Shown: one piece after another, positions 39,250-49,051 of the stretch
How the letters are laid out: each line of letters opens with the position of its first letter
Position numbering within the stretch: the stretch's first letter is position 1
Assembly: GCA_903878085.1 (NCBI GenBank)
Contig: CAIRGJ010000008.1
Coordinates: 62,001-126,000 of the forward strand
Direction of reading: 5' to 3'
DNA from: an uncultured Hyphomicrobiales bacterium
GTDB lineage: Bacteria; Pseudomonadota; Alphaproteobacteria; Rhizobiales; Xanthobacteraceae
DNA length: 64,000 nucleotides
Translations under genes and position numbers: made by a program
Notes under the pieces: model-generated
Database searches by the model: none
Seen by the model: only the letters and a program-made list of their open reading frames with translations
What the model was told of the DNA's origin: nothing

Positions 39250-39849
39250 GTGACCCGCATGGCCGACCAAATCCGCTACGATCTTTTGACCCAACAGGCG
39301 CTGCGCGGCGTGGTACGCAGCGTCCTCGCCGATGCCGCCAAGAAGGGCCTGCCGGGCGACCATCATTTCTTCATCACCTTCGACACCCACGCCGACGGCG
39401 TGCGGATGTCGGATCGGCTGCGCGCGCAGTACCCTGAAGAGATGACGGTGATCCTGCAACACCAGTTCTGGGATCTGACGGTCAGCGACACCGCCTTCGA
39501 CGTCGGGCTGTCGTTCGGCGGCATTACCGAACGGCTCAGCATTCCGTTCGAGGCGATCACCGCTTTTGTCGATCCGTCGGTGCAGTTCGGCCTGCAATTC
39601 GAGGAAGTCATCGAAGGTCAGGAAGCGCAAGCGCCGGCCAATCCGCAAGACACGGCGAAAGAAAAGCCGGCGAAGAACAAGCGCTTTCCGAGTGCTCTGC
39701 CCGGTCTTGCGCCGGACAAGCGGCAGGAGAAGACCGACGATAAGCCGGCTGCTGCGCCCCCTACGTTGACGGCCGTGCCGGATCCGAAGCCCGACAAGCC
39801 CTCAGGCGGTGGCGAAGTGGTGCGCCTCGACAAGTTTCGCAAGAAATAG
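39250..39849 (+). CDS. sspB: SspB-type ClpXP adaptor (alpha subfamily)
   Basis: 199 residues. The core (about residues 8-120) matches SspB: IRYDLLTQQALRGVVRSVL, HHFFITFDTHADGV, and LQHQFWDLTVSDTAFDVGLSF, a substrate-groove strand. A Pro/Lys-rich linker leads to the C-terminal VRLDKFRKK, the ClpX-docking tail. It binds ssrA-tagged proteins and hands them to ClpXP, and it sits directly after ssrA. I use the GTG at 39250 with GAGG 5 nt upstream; the ATG at 39259 is the alternative. Confidence 0.93.
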   Translation: MTRMADQIRYDLLTQQALRGVVRSVLADAAKKGLPGDHHFFITFDTHADGVRMSDRLRAQYPEEMTVILQHQFWDLTVSDTAFDVGLSFGGITERLSIPFEAITAFVDPSVQFGLQFEEVIEGQEAQAPANPQDTAKEKPAKNKRFPSALPGLAPDKRQEKTDDKPAAAPPTLTAVPDPKPDKPSGGGEVVRLDKFRKK

Positions 39850-39867
39850 CCAGCGAAGTTATCAGGT

Positions 39868-41283
39868 ATGAGTCAGCAGCCGCCGAAGACACGTCAGAAA
39901 ACCCGTGTCGAGAGCGACGCTTTCGGGCCGCTGGATATTCCCGCCGATAAATTATGGGGCGCGCAGACCCAGCGCTCGCTGCACAATTTCCGCATCGGCA
40001 CCGAACGCATGCCGATCGAAATCGTGCGCGCACTCGGTCTGATCAAGCAGGCCGCGGCGGAGGTCAATCGCGATCTAGGCTCACTCGACGCCAAGCGCGC
40101 CAACGCCATCATCGCGGTCGCGCAGGACATCGCCGACGCCAAGCTGGACGAGCATTTTCCGCTGCTGGTGTGGCAGACCGGTTCCGGCACGCAGAGCAAC
40201 ATGAATCTCAACGAGGTGATCGCGAACTGCGCCAATCTTGCGCTCGGCGGCGAGCTCGGCTCGAAAAAGCCGGTGCACCCCAACGATCACGTCAATATGA
40301 GCCAGTCGTCGAACGACTCGTTTCCCTCCGCCATGCACATCGCCGCCGCGAGCGAGATCACGCGGCATCTGCTGCCGGCGCTCAACCGCATGCACGCCGC
40401 GCTCGATAAAAAGGCCAAGGAGTTTGCCAAGATCGTCAAGATCGGCCGCACCCACACCATGGATGCGACGCCGATTACGCTCGGCCAGGAGTTCTCCGGC
40501 TATGCGGCGCAGGTGAAATCCGCCGCCGCGCGCTTGAAGCTGGCGCAACGCGAATTGTATCCGCTGGCGCAAGGCGGCACCGCGGTCGGCACCGGGCTTA
40601 ATTCCAAACCGAAATTCGCCAAGGCCTTTGCCAAGCGTATCGCCGCGCTCACCAAACTGCCGTTCGTCAGCGCGCCGAACAAATTCGAACACATGGCGGG
40701 GCACGACGCCTATGTCTTCGTGCACGGTGCGATCAATGCGGCCGCTACTGCCTTGTTCAAAGTGGCCAACGATATCCGCCTGCTCGGCTCCGGGCCCCGT
40801 TCGGGGCTCGGCGAATTGATCCTGCCGAGCAACGAACTCGGCTCCTCGATCATGCCGGGCAAGACCAATCCGACCCAGAGCGAAGCGCTCACCATGGTGT
40901 GCTGCCAGGTGTTCGGCAACAACACGGCCATCACAGTCGCCGGCAGCCAGGGCCATTTCGAGCTCAACGTCTACAAGCCGGTCTTGGCTTACGCGATGTT
41001 GCAGTCGATCCGGCTGTTGGGCGATGCGGTCAACTCGTTCACCGACAACTGCGTGGTCGGGATCAAGGCCAACGCGCCGCGCATCGCCGAGTTGATGCAA
41101 CGCTCGCTGATGCTGGTGACCGCACTCGCTCCGCGCATCGGCTACGATAAGGCCGCGCAGGCTGCAAAGGCCGCGCACGCCAACGGCACGACGCTGCGCG
41201 AAGAAGCGGTACGGCTTGGTTTTGTGTCCGGGCCCGAGTTCGACCGCCTGGTGCGGCCAGAACAGATGACTCGACCGCGATAG
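39868..41283 (+). CDS. fumC: Fumarate hydratase, class II
   Basis: 471 residues. Reversible hydration of fumarate to malate in the TCA cycle. Signatures are [17 protein letters not shown], the [19 protein letters not shown] site and [16 protein letters not shown] (the fumarase/aspartase signature). The [17 protein letters not shown] segment carries the catalytic histidine. An iron-independent tetramer. It lies 18 bp after sspB. Confidence 0.97.
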   Translation: MSQQPPKTRQKTRVESDAFGPLDIPADKLWGAQTQRSLHNFRIGTERMPIEIVRALGLIKQAAAEVNRDLGSLDAKRANAIIAVAQDIADAKLDEHFPLLVWQTGSGTQSNMNLNEVIANCANLALGGELGSKKPVHPNDHVNMSQSSNDSFPSAMHIAAASEITRHLLPALNRMHAALDKKAKEFAKIVKIGRTHTMDATPITLGQEFSGYAAQVKSAAARLKLAQRELYPLAQGGTAVGTGLNSKPKFAKAFAKRIAALTKLPFVSAPNKFEHMAGHDAYVFVHGAINAAATALFKVANDIRLLGSGPRSGLGELILPSNELGSSIMPGKTNPTQSEALTMVCCQVFGNNTAITVAGSQGHFELNVYKPVLAYAMLQSIRLLGDAVNSFTDNCVVGIKANAPRIAELMQRSLMLVTALAPRIGYDKAAQAAKAAHANGTTLREEAVRLGFVSGPEFDRLVRPEQMTRPR

Positions 41284-41794
41284 ATTTTTTGAATCGGCGC
41301 CGAGGACGGATCGGTTGGGGCGCGGCAATTTGCGCGTGCCCACTGTTGTCGGCGTATTTAGTGGGCCGTTTCACGGGCCGCACAAATATTCGCGGCTTTG
41401 AATGCAACTCTCGGAAATGGAAGTGTGTATCTGGATACTATTTCACGTAACTTTTGCGTCAAATCCAAAAATACGGGACAAACGCCGGGAATTCACCACA
41501 GCCTATTCCGTGAATTCGACAGTACACTCTATCGGAAGACTAAATATACATTTGGAAACAATGAAATTAACTGCCAAATATACCACGTTGATCTGATGTC
41601 ATGCACGGTCTTTCATACTGCAAACTATTGCGATCAACTAACCGTGTATTGAAATTACACCGCCGTCTACCGCAAGGTCGTGCCTCCAATCTTATGAATT
41701 TGTTGGCCTGCCAGTTGTGCCCGGGATCGGTGACTATAGATAACGGGTTGCGCTAATCGGAACGAGACGTATTCAGCTACCATCGAGGCGCCGC
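41284..41794. other. 511-bp gene-free gap with an AT-rich core
   Basis: No supported gene. The middle (about 41400-41660) is clearly AT-richer than its surroundings, as if derived from foreign DNA. The short frames in it have no Shine-Dalgarno and no recognisable sequence. GAATTCAC (41490-41497) and GTGAATTC (41511-41518) form an 8-bp inverted repeat with 13 bp between, which could be an operator. Confidence 0.5.
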
Positions 41795-41983
41795 ATGGCG
41801 GAAGTTGTGAATCTTCGAACGGCAAGGAAGCAGGCCAAGCGGCAGCACAGTGAACTGACTGCTCAAGCCAACCGTGTTGCCTATGGCCAGCCGAAACATG
41901 TTCGGCAGCTTGACGACGCCGAGAAGGCGAAAGCCCGCCGCGATCTCGACCGGCATCGCATCGAAACAGGAGACCGCTCATGA
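41795..41983 (+). CDS. DUF4169 family protein
   Basis: 62 residues, highly charged and helical. It starts AEVVNLRTARKQAKR and contains NRVAYGQPK and DLDRHRIE, the DUF4169 pattern. GAGGCGCC precedes the ATG, and its stop overlaps the ATG of the RHH gene (ATGA). Function is unknown; the coupling with a DNA-binding-type protein is typical in alphaproteobacteria. Confidence 0.85.
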   Translation: MAEVVNLRTARKQAKRQHSELTAQANRVAYGQPKHVRQLDDAEKAKARRDLDRHRIETGDRS

Positions 41984-42270
41984 AATCGCCTGTTGTCAAA
42001 CGCTCGATTGTCATCGCCGGCCATAAGACCAGCGTCAGTCTCGAAGAGGCGTTTTGGAAAGGCTTGAAGGAAATCGCGAACGGTCGCGATCTCACGCTGT
42101 CCGATGTCGTGGCCTCGATCGACACCGACCGCCACAGCGGCAATCTGTCGTCCGCAATCCGGCTGTTCGTGCTGGATTACTACCGCGGGCTGAGAAGCGA
42201 ACAGCACAGCACGAAGAACGGGGCGCGCGACACCAGCAGCCCGCGCGTGGCGGCGTTGCAAGCCGACTGA
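41980..42270 (+). CDS. Ribbon-helix-helix domain protein
   Basis: 96 residues. The first 75 match an RHH fold: strand VVKRSIVIAGHKTSVSLE, then helices FWKGLKEIANGRDLTLSDVV and SAIRLFVLDYY. This subfamily (RHH_4, aryl-sulfate sulfotransferase-associated) is common in alphaproteobacteria and is probably a small regulator. The last 20 residues are low complexity. Overlaps DUF4169 by 4 bp. Confidence 0.85.
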   Translation: MKSPVVKRSIVIAGHKTSVSLEEAFWKGLKEIANGRDLTLSDVVASIDTDRHSGNLSSAIRLFVLDYYRGLRSEQHSTKNGARDTSSPRVAALQAD

Positions 42271-42277
42271 CGACCCG

Positions 42278-45200
42278 CTACTGCGCCGGCACTGGCGTGA
42301 TATCGATGGGTGGCGGCAGCGCGGGAGCCTGTTCACGTTTCGGCAGCGGCGGCTGACTTTCGATCGCGCGCAATTGTCGGGTCTGATTTTCAACGGCGCG
42401 TAATGTAAGCCAGCCGGTCAGCGCCGATACATCGATGCTGCGCGACGGCGCGGCGGACGATCCCTGCAACGCCATGAAAATATCCGGCCGCGCCCCGGCC
42501 GCGCGTCCCGAACCCGATAGAACCATCCGGGCATCGATCAAACCGTCGCTCAGATCGATACTGCCTGACACAGACAAATCGGCGTCCTTGCTGTCGACGG
42601 CGACATTGCTCAACCGCATCTGTCCGGTGCTGATTGCAATCGTGCCCTCGGCATGTTTGACCGATAGCTGGCCGCCATCCAATGCCTTTTGCACCACGTC
42701 GCCGATGCGCGTGCCGTCGATCGGCAATCCCAGATCGACCGCGCGCGTCACGGCATCGAAGGCGCGCGGATCGAGACCGGACAGCTGGCCGTCCGCAAGC
42801 GTAATCTTGCCGCTGCCTTGCAGCGAACCGATCAGCGCAACCGGACTCAAACCGGTGCCCGTCGCCTCCGCGGCAAGACCGAGCGAGCCGCTGACCGGCG
42901 GCCGCGCGCCCGCGGGCAGCACCGTAGCGGCATCGACATTGGTGAGCGCGATCTTGACGTTTGCCTTGAGCCCGTCAGGTGCGGCCCGGAACGACAGCCG
43001 TCCGGCGAGACGGCCGCCGGCAACATCGCCGCTCACGTCGTCGAGAATGAATTCGTCCTTGCCGAGACGCAGCGTCGCGCGGAATTCCCGCGCCATCAGC
43101 CGCGGCAATGCGTCGAGGCGGCGCGCCTTGAGCGTAACCTGGCCTGCGAAGTCGCCAAATCCGCCTTGCGCGAAAGGTTCGCTCGACCAGACCCAGCCGC
43201 CGCGGCTGTTGCGCGCATCGGTTAGCGCCGTCTTCGGGCTGGCAGCAGCCGGCATTCCGATCGCCGCCGCGACCAGCGCCGCACCATCGACACTGTCGGC
43301 CTCGATCTCGCCTTGAATGTTGCTCGGCCGCTGCAATGTGGCGCTCAGTTTGCCACGCACCGAGGCGCCGCCGATGGTGGCTCCGATGTCGGCGAGCGAT
43401 AGATCGGTGCCGGCAATCGTCACGCGCGCCGCGAAGGCGAGCGGCAAGGCCGCCTGGCCGCCGCCCGGACCCCGCAATGGCGCAATGTCGGCGCGCACGA
43501 TTGTGGCGCGCAGCACCGCCAAACGGCTGTCGCCAAACCAGCGCGCCGTGCCGCCGACATTGGCGTCGAGGCCGCCCGCCGTCAGCCGGCTTTCGACCTG
43601 CCAGTCGCCGCGTGCCGGGCCGCCGGTCTTGATCGTCAATGTGGCGGGCCCCGCCTCCACCGTCAGCGCGCGATCGAGGCCCAGCATCGCCACCAGCGCT
43701 TTGCCGTCATCGGTATCGAGTTTTCCGTCGAGCCGGATGTCGCCGACGTTCAACAAAACTGAGTCGACGTTCGCCTGCCCGTTCATCGCGACACGCACCT
43801 TACCCAGGCTGCCATCGAGTGCGAGCTTGGCCAGCGGCGGCGACGCCGCGCCATCGATGGTCAAACGCGCATGCAGCTTGGCTGGCGCCAACAGCAGCGC
43901 GTTGCGGCCGAAGGCCTGCGCGGTCTCCGGCGCAAACCGCGCCAGCAGCGCCAGCACCGGCGCCATATCCGGCGCATCGAGATCGACGCGCATGTCGCCT
44001 TGCGGCGACGGCGCCGCCGTGGCGATGCGGCCGCTCGCCGAAAATGCCGCGCCGCCCAGATCGGCCACCGAGAGCCGGTCGATCTGCAAGCCGCCGGCAT
44101 CGACTTTTAGCCGCGCGCTGGCATTGCGCGCAACGATGCCAGCGATGGTGGCGCGGCCGATATCGGCGGCAATGGTCATGTCACGGGGACGTTCGACGCT
44201 GGAGCCGGCGAGCAGCGCATTGCCGAAGCCGAGCGCGGCATCGATGTCCAGTTCCGGCGCATTGAGGGCGGCGTCGAGCTTGGCCGGTTGCGCCCCCGCG
44301 AATGTATAGACAAAGCGCCCGGTCATCGTCTTGCGATCGAACTCGGCCTGCAGACGTTCGATAGCGAGTCGGTCGCTCGCCAAGGTCACATCGCCGCGCA
44401 GCTTCATCGGCCGCGGATCCTGCTGTGCGGTGTCGCCATTGCCTTCCAGCCAGCCCGCCAGCGCTTTCGGATCGTTGGCGTCGATCTGGGCCGGGCCGGT
44501 GAACGCAACGCCGGCGGCGTCGACGGCAAGATGACCGCTGAGCCGGACCTGCGTGAAGCCGGGCGCGCGAAATTCGAAACGATCCAGATTCCAGCCGCTG
44601 GCATCGGTGGTGATGTCGCCGCGCAAATTCTGCACGGTGCCGCCGCCGAGCGTGATCTGATCGATGCCGACGCCGATCTGGATCGGAATCGACGGCCGGA
44701 AAACGCCGCCGCCTAATTCGGCCAATTGCCGAAGCGCCGCCGCCGGCAAAGGCCTGACGCCATCGCCGGTCGCCAGCACGCGATCGAGATCGATCTGCCG
44801 GCCGGACAGCACGCCGTCAAACCGCGGACGCTTGCCGAACTTAAAATCGGCGACCCCGGTCAGCTTGAGCCCTTGCTCCTCGGAACCGTACTGGAATTCG
44901 ACCTGCTGCATCAGCGCGGCGGCGGCGATAGCTTTGATCTTGCCGCTGACGCGCCAAGGCTGGGTCACCGAAGCCGCGCCACGCAAAGCGATGCCGACCG
45001 GCCGCGCCAGACTCAAAGTGCCGTCGAACTTCGGGTCGCCGCCGGCCAACACCAGCGCGCCATCGGCTTCGATGCTCAGCGGGCGACTGACCGGATCGAC
45101 ATTGACGTGAAGCCGGATGCCGGCGTCGTCGCTATAGCGGCCGGTGGACATACGAAACGGATACAGCTCGCCGCCGATAGTGACGGCGCCCTCGCCCTTG

Positions 45201-45721
45201 AACGGGCCGATCAGCGAGCGCGCGTCGCCGTTGAACCACAGCTTGTCGAGCGTGATGCTGGCGCCGTTCGCAGCGTCGGTGAGCGTCACCGCGCCGTCTT
45301 CGATGCTGAGACGTTCGACGCTCAGGCCGTCCGGGTCGAAACCGACCGCGATATTCGGCGCCCGGATATGGCCCGATGCGTCGAGGCCAAGCGCAATCCG
45401 CGGCCCCGAGAATTGCAGCTCCGAGGCGCGCCACTCGCCGCGCATCAGCGGACCGAGCGCGAGTTCGAGGCCGAGCGAGCGGGCACGGATGCTGTCCGGG
45501 CCCGGGCGGCCGATCTCGATGTCATGCAGCGTCAGCCGCGGCGACGGCAGCAGCCGGGCGTCGATCGCGCCGCCGACCCGGACCTCAACACCCAGCAGCC
45601 GGCTGGCCTGAACTTCGAACAGCGAGCGGTGGCCGCCCCAATCGATCAACAGCGGACCGACCAGCGCCGCCAGCAGCGCCAGAATGATCGCAATCGCCAA
45701 TCCCAGCAATGTGGTTTGCAA
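42278..45721 (-). CDS. AsmA-family protein
   Basis: 1147 residues with a TTG start and GGAG 6 nt upstream. One N-terminal membrane helix (LLGLAIAIILALLAALVGPLLI) anchors a long periplasmic beta-rich region. The C-terminal AsmA domain (about 920-1080) shows SGSLGLAAEATGTGLSP, GKITLADGQLSGLDPRAFD and VSGSIDLSDGLIDARMVLSG. AsmA-like proteins form bridges that carry phospholipids to the outer membrane or affect its assembly. It converges with the RHH gene. Confidence 0.92.
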   Translation of the reverse strand: MQTTLLGLAIAIILALLAALVGPLLIDWGGHRSLFEVQASRLLGVEVRVGGAIDARLLPSPRLTLHDIEIGRPGPDSIRARSLGLELALGPLMRGEWRASELQFSGPRIALGLDASGHIRAPNIAVGFDPDGLSVERLSIEDGAVTLTDAANGASITLDKLWFNGDARSLIGPFKGEGAVTIGGELYPFRMSTGRYSDDAGIRLHVNVDPVSRPLSIEADGALVLAGGDPKFDGTLSLARPVGIALRGAASVTQPWRVSGKIKAIAAAALMQQVEFQYGSEEQGLKLTGVADFKFGKRPRFDGVLSGRQIDLDRVLATGDGVRPLPAAALRQLAELGGGVFRPSIPIQIGVGIDQITLGGGTVQNLRGDITTDASGWNLDRFEFRAPGFTQVRLSGHLAVDAAGVAFTGPAQIDANDPKALAGWLEGNGDTAQQDPRPMKLRGDVTLASDRLAIERLQAEFDRKTMTGRFVYTFAGAQPAKLDAALNAPELDIDAALGFGNALLAGSSVERPRDMTIAADIGRATIAGIVARNASARLKVDAGGLQIDRLSVADLGGAAFSASGRIATAAPSPQGDMRVDLDAPDMAPVLALLARFAPETAQAFGRNALLLAPAKLHARLTIDGAASPPLAKLALDGSLGKVRVAMNGQANVDSVLLNVGDIRLDGKLDTDDGKALVAMLGLDRALTVEAGPATLTIKTGGPARGDWQVESRLTAGGLDANVGGTARWFGDSRLAVLRATIVRADIAPLRGPGGGQAALPLAFAARVTIAGTDLSLADIGATIGGASVRGKLSATLQRPSNIQGEIEADSVDGAALVAAAIGMPAAASPKTALTDARNSRGGWVWSSEPFAQGGFGDFAGQVTLKARRLDALPRLMAREFRATLRLGKDEFILDDVSGDVAGGRLAGRLSFRAAPDGLKANVKIALTNVDAATVLPAGARPPVSGSLGLAAEATGTGLSPVALIGSLQGSGKITLADGQLSGLDPRAFDAVTRAVDLGLPIDGTRIGDVVQKALDGGQLSVKHAEGTIAISTGQMRLSNVAVDSKDADLSVSGSIDLSDGLIDARMVLSGSGRAAGARPDIFMALQGSSAAPSRSIDVSALTGWLTLRAVENQTRQLRAIESQPPLPKREQAPALPPPIDITPVPAQ

Positions 45722-45828
45722 CGCCTGCTCCAGCGCCGGCCCGAGAGGCCGGCCGCGCTTTGCTCAACAGTTTAAAATGTACCCGCTTTTGCCCGTCTTT
45801 GGCGGCAAATCTATGTCGGGTCAGGACT

Positions 45829-47217
45829 TCACAGCGCGACGATCTTGCCCGGGTTCATCAGGTTCTGCGGGTCGAGCGCGCGCTTGATCGCGGCCATCGC
45901 CGCGAGCGCCGGCGCGCCGTGCTCGGCCAGCAGATACTTCATCTTGCCCTGGCCGACGCCGTGCTCGCCGGTGCAGGTGCCGTCCATCGCCAACGCCAGT
46001 TCGACCAGCCGTTCCATCAGTATTTTCGCGCGTTTGACCTCATCGGCATCCGCCATGTCGACCAGCAGCGTCAGATGGAAATTGCCGTCGCCGACATGGC
46101 CGAGGATCGGCGCGACCAGGTTGAGTTCGGCGACTTCGCGCTGCGTCGCGTTGACGCATTCGGCCAGCCGCGAAATCGGCACGCAGACGTCGGTGGCGAA
46201 AGCCGAGGCGCCGGGCCGCAGGTGACGCCCGGCCCAGTATCCGTCATGGCGCGCCTGCCACAGCCTGCTGCGGTCTTCCGGCTTGGTCGCCCAATCGAAC
46301 GGGCCGCCGCCGAGTTCCGTGACGATATCGCCGAAACGCTGCGACTGCTCGGCGACGCTCGCCTCCGTGCCGTGGAATTCGACGAACAAAGTCGGCACCT
46401 CAGGCAGCGTCAGTTTGGAATAGGCGTTGCTTGCCCTGATCTGCAGAGCGTCGAGCAATTCGATGCGCGCGACCGGGATGCCGGATTGAATCGTCTGAAT
46501 GGTCGCCTTGCAGGCCGCGTCAACGGAAGGGAACGGGCAAACGCCGGATGCTATGGCTTCGGGAATGCCGGACAGCTTCAGCGTCAGCTCGGTGATGATC
46601 CCGAGCGTTCCTTCCGAGCCCACGATCAGCCGGGTGAGATCGTAACCCGACGCCGACTTCTTGGCGCGGCGCGACGTGGTCATCACCTCGCCGTTCGCAA
46701 GCACCACCTTCATCGCCAGGACATTGTCTTTCATGGTGCCGTAACGCACCGCGTTGGTGCCGGAGGCGCGCGTCGCCGCCATGCCGCCGAGCGAGGCGTC
46801 GGCGCCGGGATCGATCGGGAAGAACAGGCCCTGGTCGCGCAGATGCTCGTTGAGCGCCTTGCGGGTGATGCCGGGCTCGATGACGCAATCGAGGTCCTCG
46901 GCGTGGACCGCCAGCACCCTGTTCATGTCGCGGAAATCGATCGAGACGCCACCGAACGGCGCGTTGATGTGGCCTTCCAGCGACGTTCCGGTGCCAAACG
47001 GGATCATCGGCATTTTATGCTGGGCGCAGATGCCGACGATCTGCTGCACGTCTTGGGTGGTCTGCGGAAACACCACGGCGTCGGGCGGCTGATTAGGCAC
47101 CCAGGTCAGCGTATTGCCGTGCTGGTCGCGCACCGCCTGCGAGGTGACGACACGATTGCCGAAAGCGGCCGTCAGCGCGGCAATGGCAGCGGCGCGGCTT
47201 AGCAGTAGATGCTCCAC
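45829..47217 (-). CDS. FAD-linked oxidase, D-lactate/glycolate dehydrogenase family (Dld/GlcD-like)
   Basis: About 462 residues from the GTG at 47217. FAD-binding type-4 domain: FPQTTQDVQQIV, PFGTGTSLEGHINAP, DPGADASLGGMAATRASGTN, then the FAD-oxidase C domain ending in CTGEHGVGQGKMKYLL with the catalytic His. It probably oxidises a 2-hydroxy acid such as D-lactate with cytochrome c or quinone as acceptor. The start overlaps the 3' end of a 46-codon ORF upstream; the longer frame to 47280 has no good start. Confidence 0.88.
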   Translation of the reverse strand: MEHLLLSRAAAIAALTAAFGNRVVTSQAVRDQHGNTLTWVPNQPPDAVVFPQTTQDVQQIVGICAQHKMPMIPFGTGTSLEGHINAPFGGVSIDFRDMNRVLAVHAEDLDCVIEPGITRKALNEHLRDQGLFFPIDPGADASLGGMAATRASGTNAVRYGTMKDNVLAMKVVLANGEVMTTSRRAKKSASGYDLTRLIVGSEGTLGIITELTLKLSGIPEAIASGVCPFPSVDAACKATIQTIQSGIPVARIELLDALQIRASNAYSKLTLPEVPTLFVEFHGTEASVAEQSQRFGDIVTELGGGPFDWATKPEDRSRLWQARHDGYWAGRHLRPGASAFATDVCVPISRLAECVNATQREVAELNLVAPILGHVGDGNFHLTLLVDMADADEVKRAKILMERLVELALAMDGTCTGEHGVGQGKMKYLLAEHGAPALAAMAAIKRALDPQNLMNPGKIVAL

Positions 47218-47339
47218 GGCTCGGTCGGCAGTTCGTCGACCGGCGATTGCGCGGCGCTCTTGGTCAGCGCAACCGCCCAAACGACGAACATCACGGCGAC
47301 CGTCAGCAGAAACGTCCCTCGCGCCATTTTGGCGAGCAT
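47199..47339 (-). CDS. Putative 46-residue membrane-anchored small protein
   Basis: ATG at 47339 preceded by AAGGGAG (9 nt spacing). One hydrophobic helix (TFLLTVAVMFVVWAVAL) at about residues 9-25, then a short periplasm-facing tail ending PTEPWSIYC. The stop codon lies inside the FAD-oxidase reading frame, so the two would overlap by 19 bp and be translationally coupled. No family recognised. Confidence 0.55.
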   Translation of the reverse strand: MLAKMARGTFLLTVAVMFVVWAVALTKSAAQSPVDELPTEPWSIYC

Positions 47340-47488
47340 AGCCCCGTCTCCCTTATTTTTTTCAGGATAGCCGAGGACGGCGGCCGGGTCATGTCATCGT
47401 TAATATTTGGTTAATTCGCGCTGTGGACGGGCAAACCTCGCTGTCGTAGGTTCCGCGGCGTTCCAATCGCCTCAATGCGGAGTGTGCA

Positions 47489-48448
47489 ATGGCTGGCCCT
47501 GTGATTGCTGTCACCGATAGCGTTTTCCCCACGCTCGAGCCGGCCAAGGCCGCCCTCGCCAAGCTCAACCCGACCTTTCTGATGTCGAAAAGCGCCAATG
47601 CCGACGACATTCTGGCCGTCGCCAAGGACGCCGACGCGATTTTGGTGACCTACGCCAAACTGACGCGCGAAATCCTGACCCAGCTCACCAAGTGCAAGGC
47701 GATCGGCCGCTTCGGCCTCGGCGTCGATAATATCGACCTCGTCGCCGCCAAGGAAAAAGGCATCGCCGTCAATTACGTGCCGGACTACTGCATCCGCGAA
47801 GTGTCCGACCACACCATGGCGCTGCTGTTGTCGCTGATCCGCAAGGTGCCGCTGTCCAATAAACTGGTGCAGAGCGGCCGCTGGGAAATGCCGGCGGTGG
47901 TGCCGATCCGCCGGATCGAGGGCACCGTGCTGGGCCTGATCGGCTTCGGCCACATCCCGCGCCTGGTCGCGCCCAAGGCGCAGGCCTTCGGCATCAAGGT
48001 CATCGCTTACGACCCTTACGCCAAGCCGGAACTGTTCAAGGCGGCCGGCGTCGAGAGCGTCGATTTCGATACGTTGTTGAAAACCTCGGATTACGTTTCG
48101 GTGCATGCGCCGCTGCTGCCGGCGACACGCGGCCTGATGAATGCCGAGGTGTTCGGCAAGATGAAAAAGGGCGCCTACATCGTCAACACGGCGCGCGGGC
48201 CGCTGATCGACGAACCGGCGCTGATCGCCGCGCTCGATGCCGGCCAGATCGGCGGCGCCGGGCTCGATGTCGTCACCACCGAACCGCTGGCCAAGGATTC
48301 CAAGCTGCTCGGCCGCGACAACGTCATCATCACGCCGCACACCGCGTTCTATTCGATAGAGGCGCTCGAAGAATTGCAGTCCAAGTGCGCCGCCGACGTG
48401 ACGCGTGTGCTCAGCGGCGAAAAGGCGATCTACCCGATCAGCGCATAG
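47489..48448 (+). CDS. D-2-hydroxyacid dehydrogenase, C-terminal-binding-protein-like
   Basis: 319 residues. NAD-binding motif GLIGFGHIPR (an HIP variant of GxGxxG) at about residues 149-158. Catalytic Arg in VNTARGPLID, Glu in TTEPLAKDS, and His in ITPHTAFYS. GRFGLGVDNID is the conserved substrate-domain junction. It reduces 2-keto acids or oxidises hydroxy acids; the exact substrate is unknown. The thioesterase gene follows 15 bp later. Confidence 0.88.
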   Translation: MAGPVIAVTDSVFPTLEPAKAALAKLNPTFLMSKSANADDILAVAKDADAILVTYAKLTREILTQLTKCKAIGRFGLGVDNIDLVAAKEKGIAVNYVPDYCIREVSDHTMALLLSLIRKVPLSNKLVQSGRWEMPAVVPIRRIEGTVLGLIGFGHIPRLVAPKAQAFGIKVIAYDPYAKPELFKAAGVESVDFDTLLKTSDYVSVHAPLLPATRGLMNAEVFGKMKKGAYIVNTARGPLIDEPALIAALDAGQIGGAGLDVVTTEPLAKDSKLLGRDNVIITPHTAFYSIEALEELQSKCAADVTRVLSGEKAIYPISA

Positions 48449-48463
48449 CGAGAAATCGATCCG

Positions 48464-48964
48464 ATGCTGGACCGCAGCGAGCCCGCCATCCCCGCGCCTT
48501 TCGTGTCCTCGCTGATGCGGGTCGAGCCGCAATGGATCGACTATAACGGCCATCTCAACATGGCCTATTACAATGTGCTGTTCGACCGCGCCGTGGACGA
48601 AGTCTACGAACTGATCGGGCTTGGGCCGGATTACCTCAAACGAAGTAGCCATTCGACCATGGTTGCGGAAATGCACGTGCGTTATCTGCGCGAGGTCGGC
48701 GAAGCCGATCCACTGCGCGTGACCGTGCAATTGCTCGATTACGACGCCAAGCGCATTCATCTGTTCGAGCAACTGGTGCACGCCACCGAGAACTGGGTGT
48801 CGGCGACCTGCGAGACCATGACCTTGCACGTCGATATGACGGCAAAGAAGGTTGCGCCGTTTCCCGACAGCGTTCTGAAATTGATCGAGCGCATGAAGCG
48901 CGCGCATGCGGAATTGCCGCGGCCCGACGGCGCCGGCCGCAGCGTGGCGATGCCCAAACGCTGA
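48464..48964 (+). CDS. Hotdog-fold thioesterase (4HBT-like)
   Basis: 166 residues. The hotdog motif is QWIDYNGHLNMAYYNVLFDRAVDE, with the catalytic Asp/His region around DYNGHLN. It resembles thioesterases often fused or linked to carnitine 3-dehydrogenase (betainyl-CoA thioesterase), and its neighbour is a hydroxyacid dehydrogenase. Substrate is an inference. Confidence 0.85.
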   Translation: MLDRSEPAIPAPFVSSLMRVEPQWIDYNGHLNMAYYNVLFDRAVDEVYELIGLGPDYLKRSSHSTMVAEMHVRYLREVGEADPLRVTVQLLDYDAKRIHLFEQLVHATENWVSATCETMTLHVDMTAKKVAPFPDSVLKLIERMKRAHAELPRPDGAGRSVAMPKR

Positions 48965-49051
48965 AGATGAAACGTTGACTCGTTTTAAATTCGGTCGCTA
49001 GCATCCAGCTCACGCAATCGGAATGTACTGGATTGCGGTACGGGGTAGTCG

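Noticed and set aside
41490-41518. Inverted repeat GAATTCAC...GTGAATTC considered as a terminator
   Set aside because: The arms are AT-rich with a 13-bp loop and no T-run; a DNA-binding site fits better, but nothing else supports it.
41398-41652. 84-codon plus-strand ORF in the AT-rich gap
   Set aside because: No Shine-Dalgarno, no recognisable sequence, and a second overlapping frame of similar quality; AT-rich composition alone can leave such frames open.
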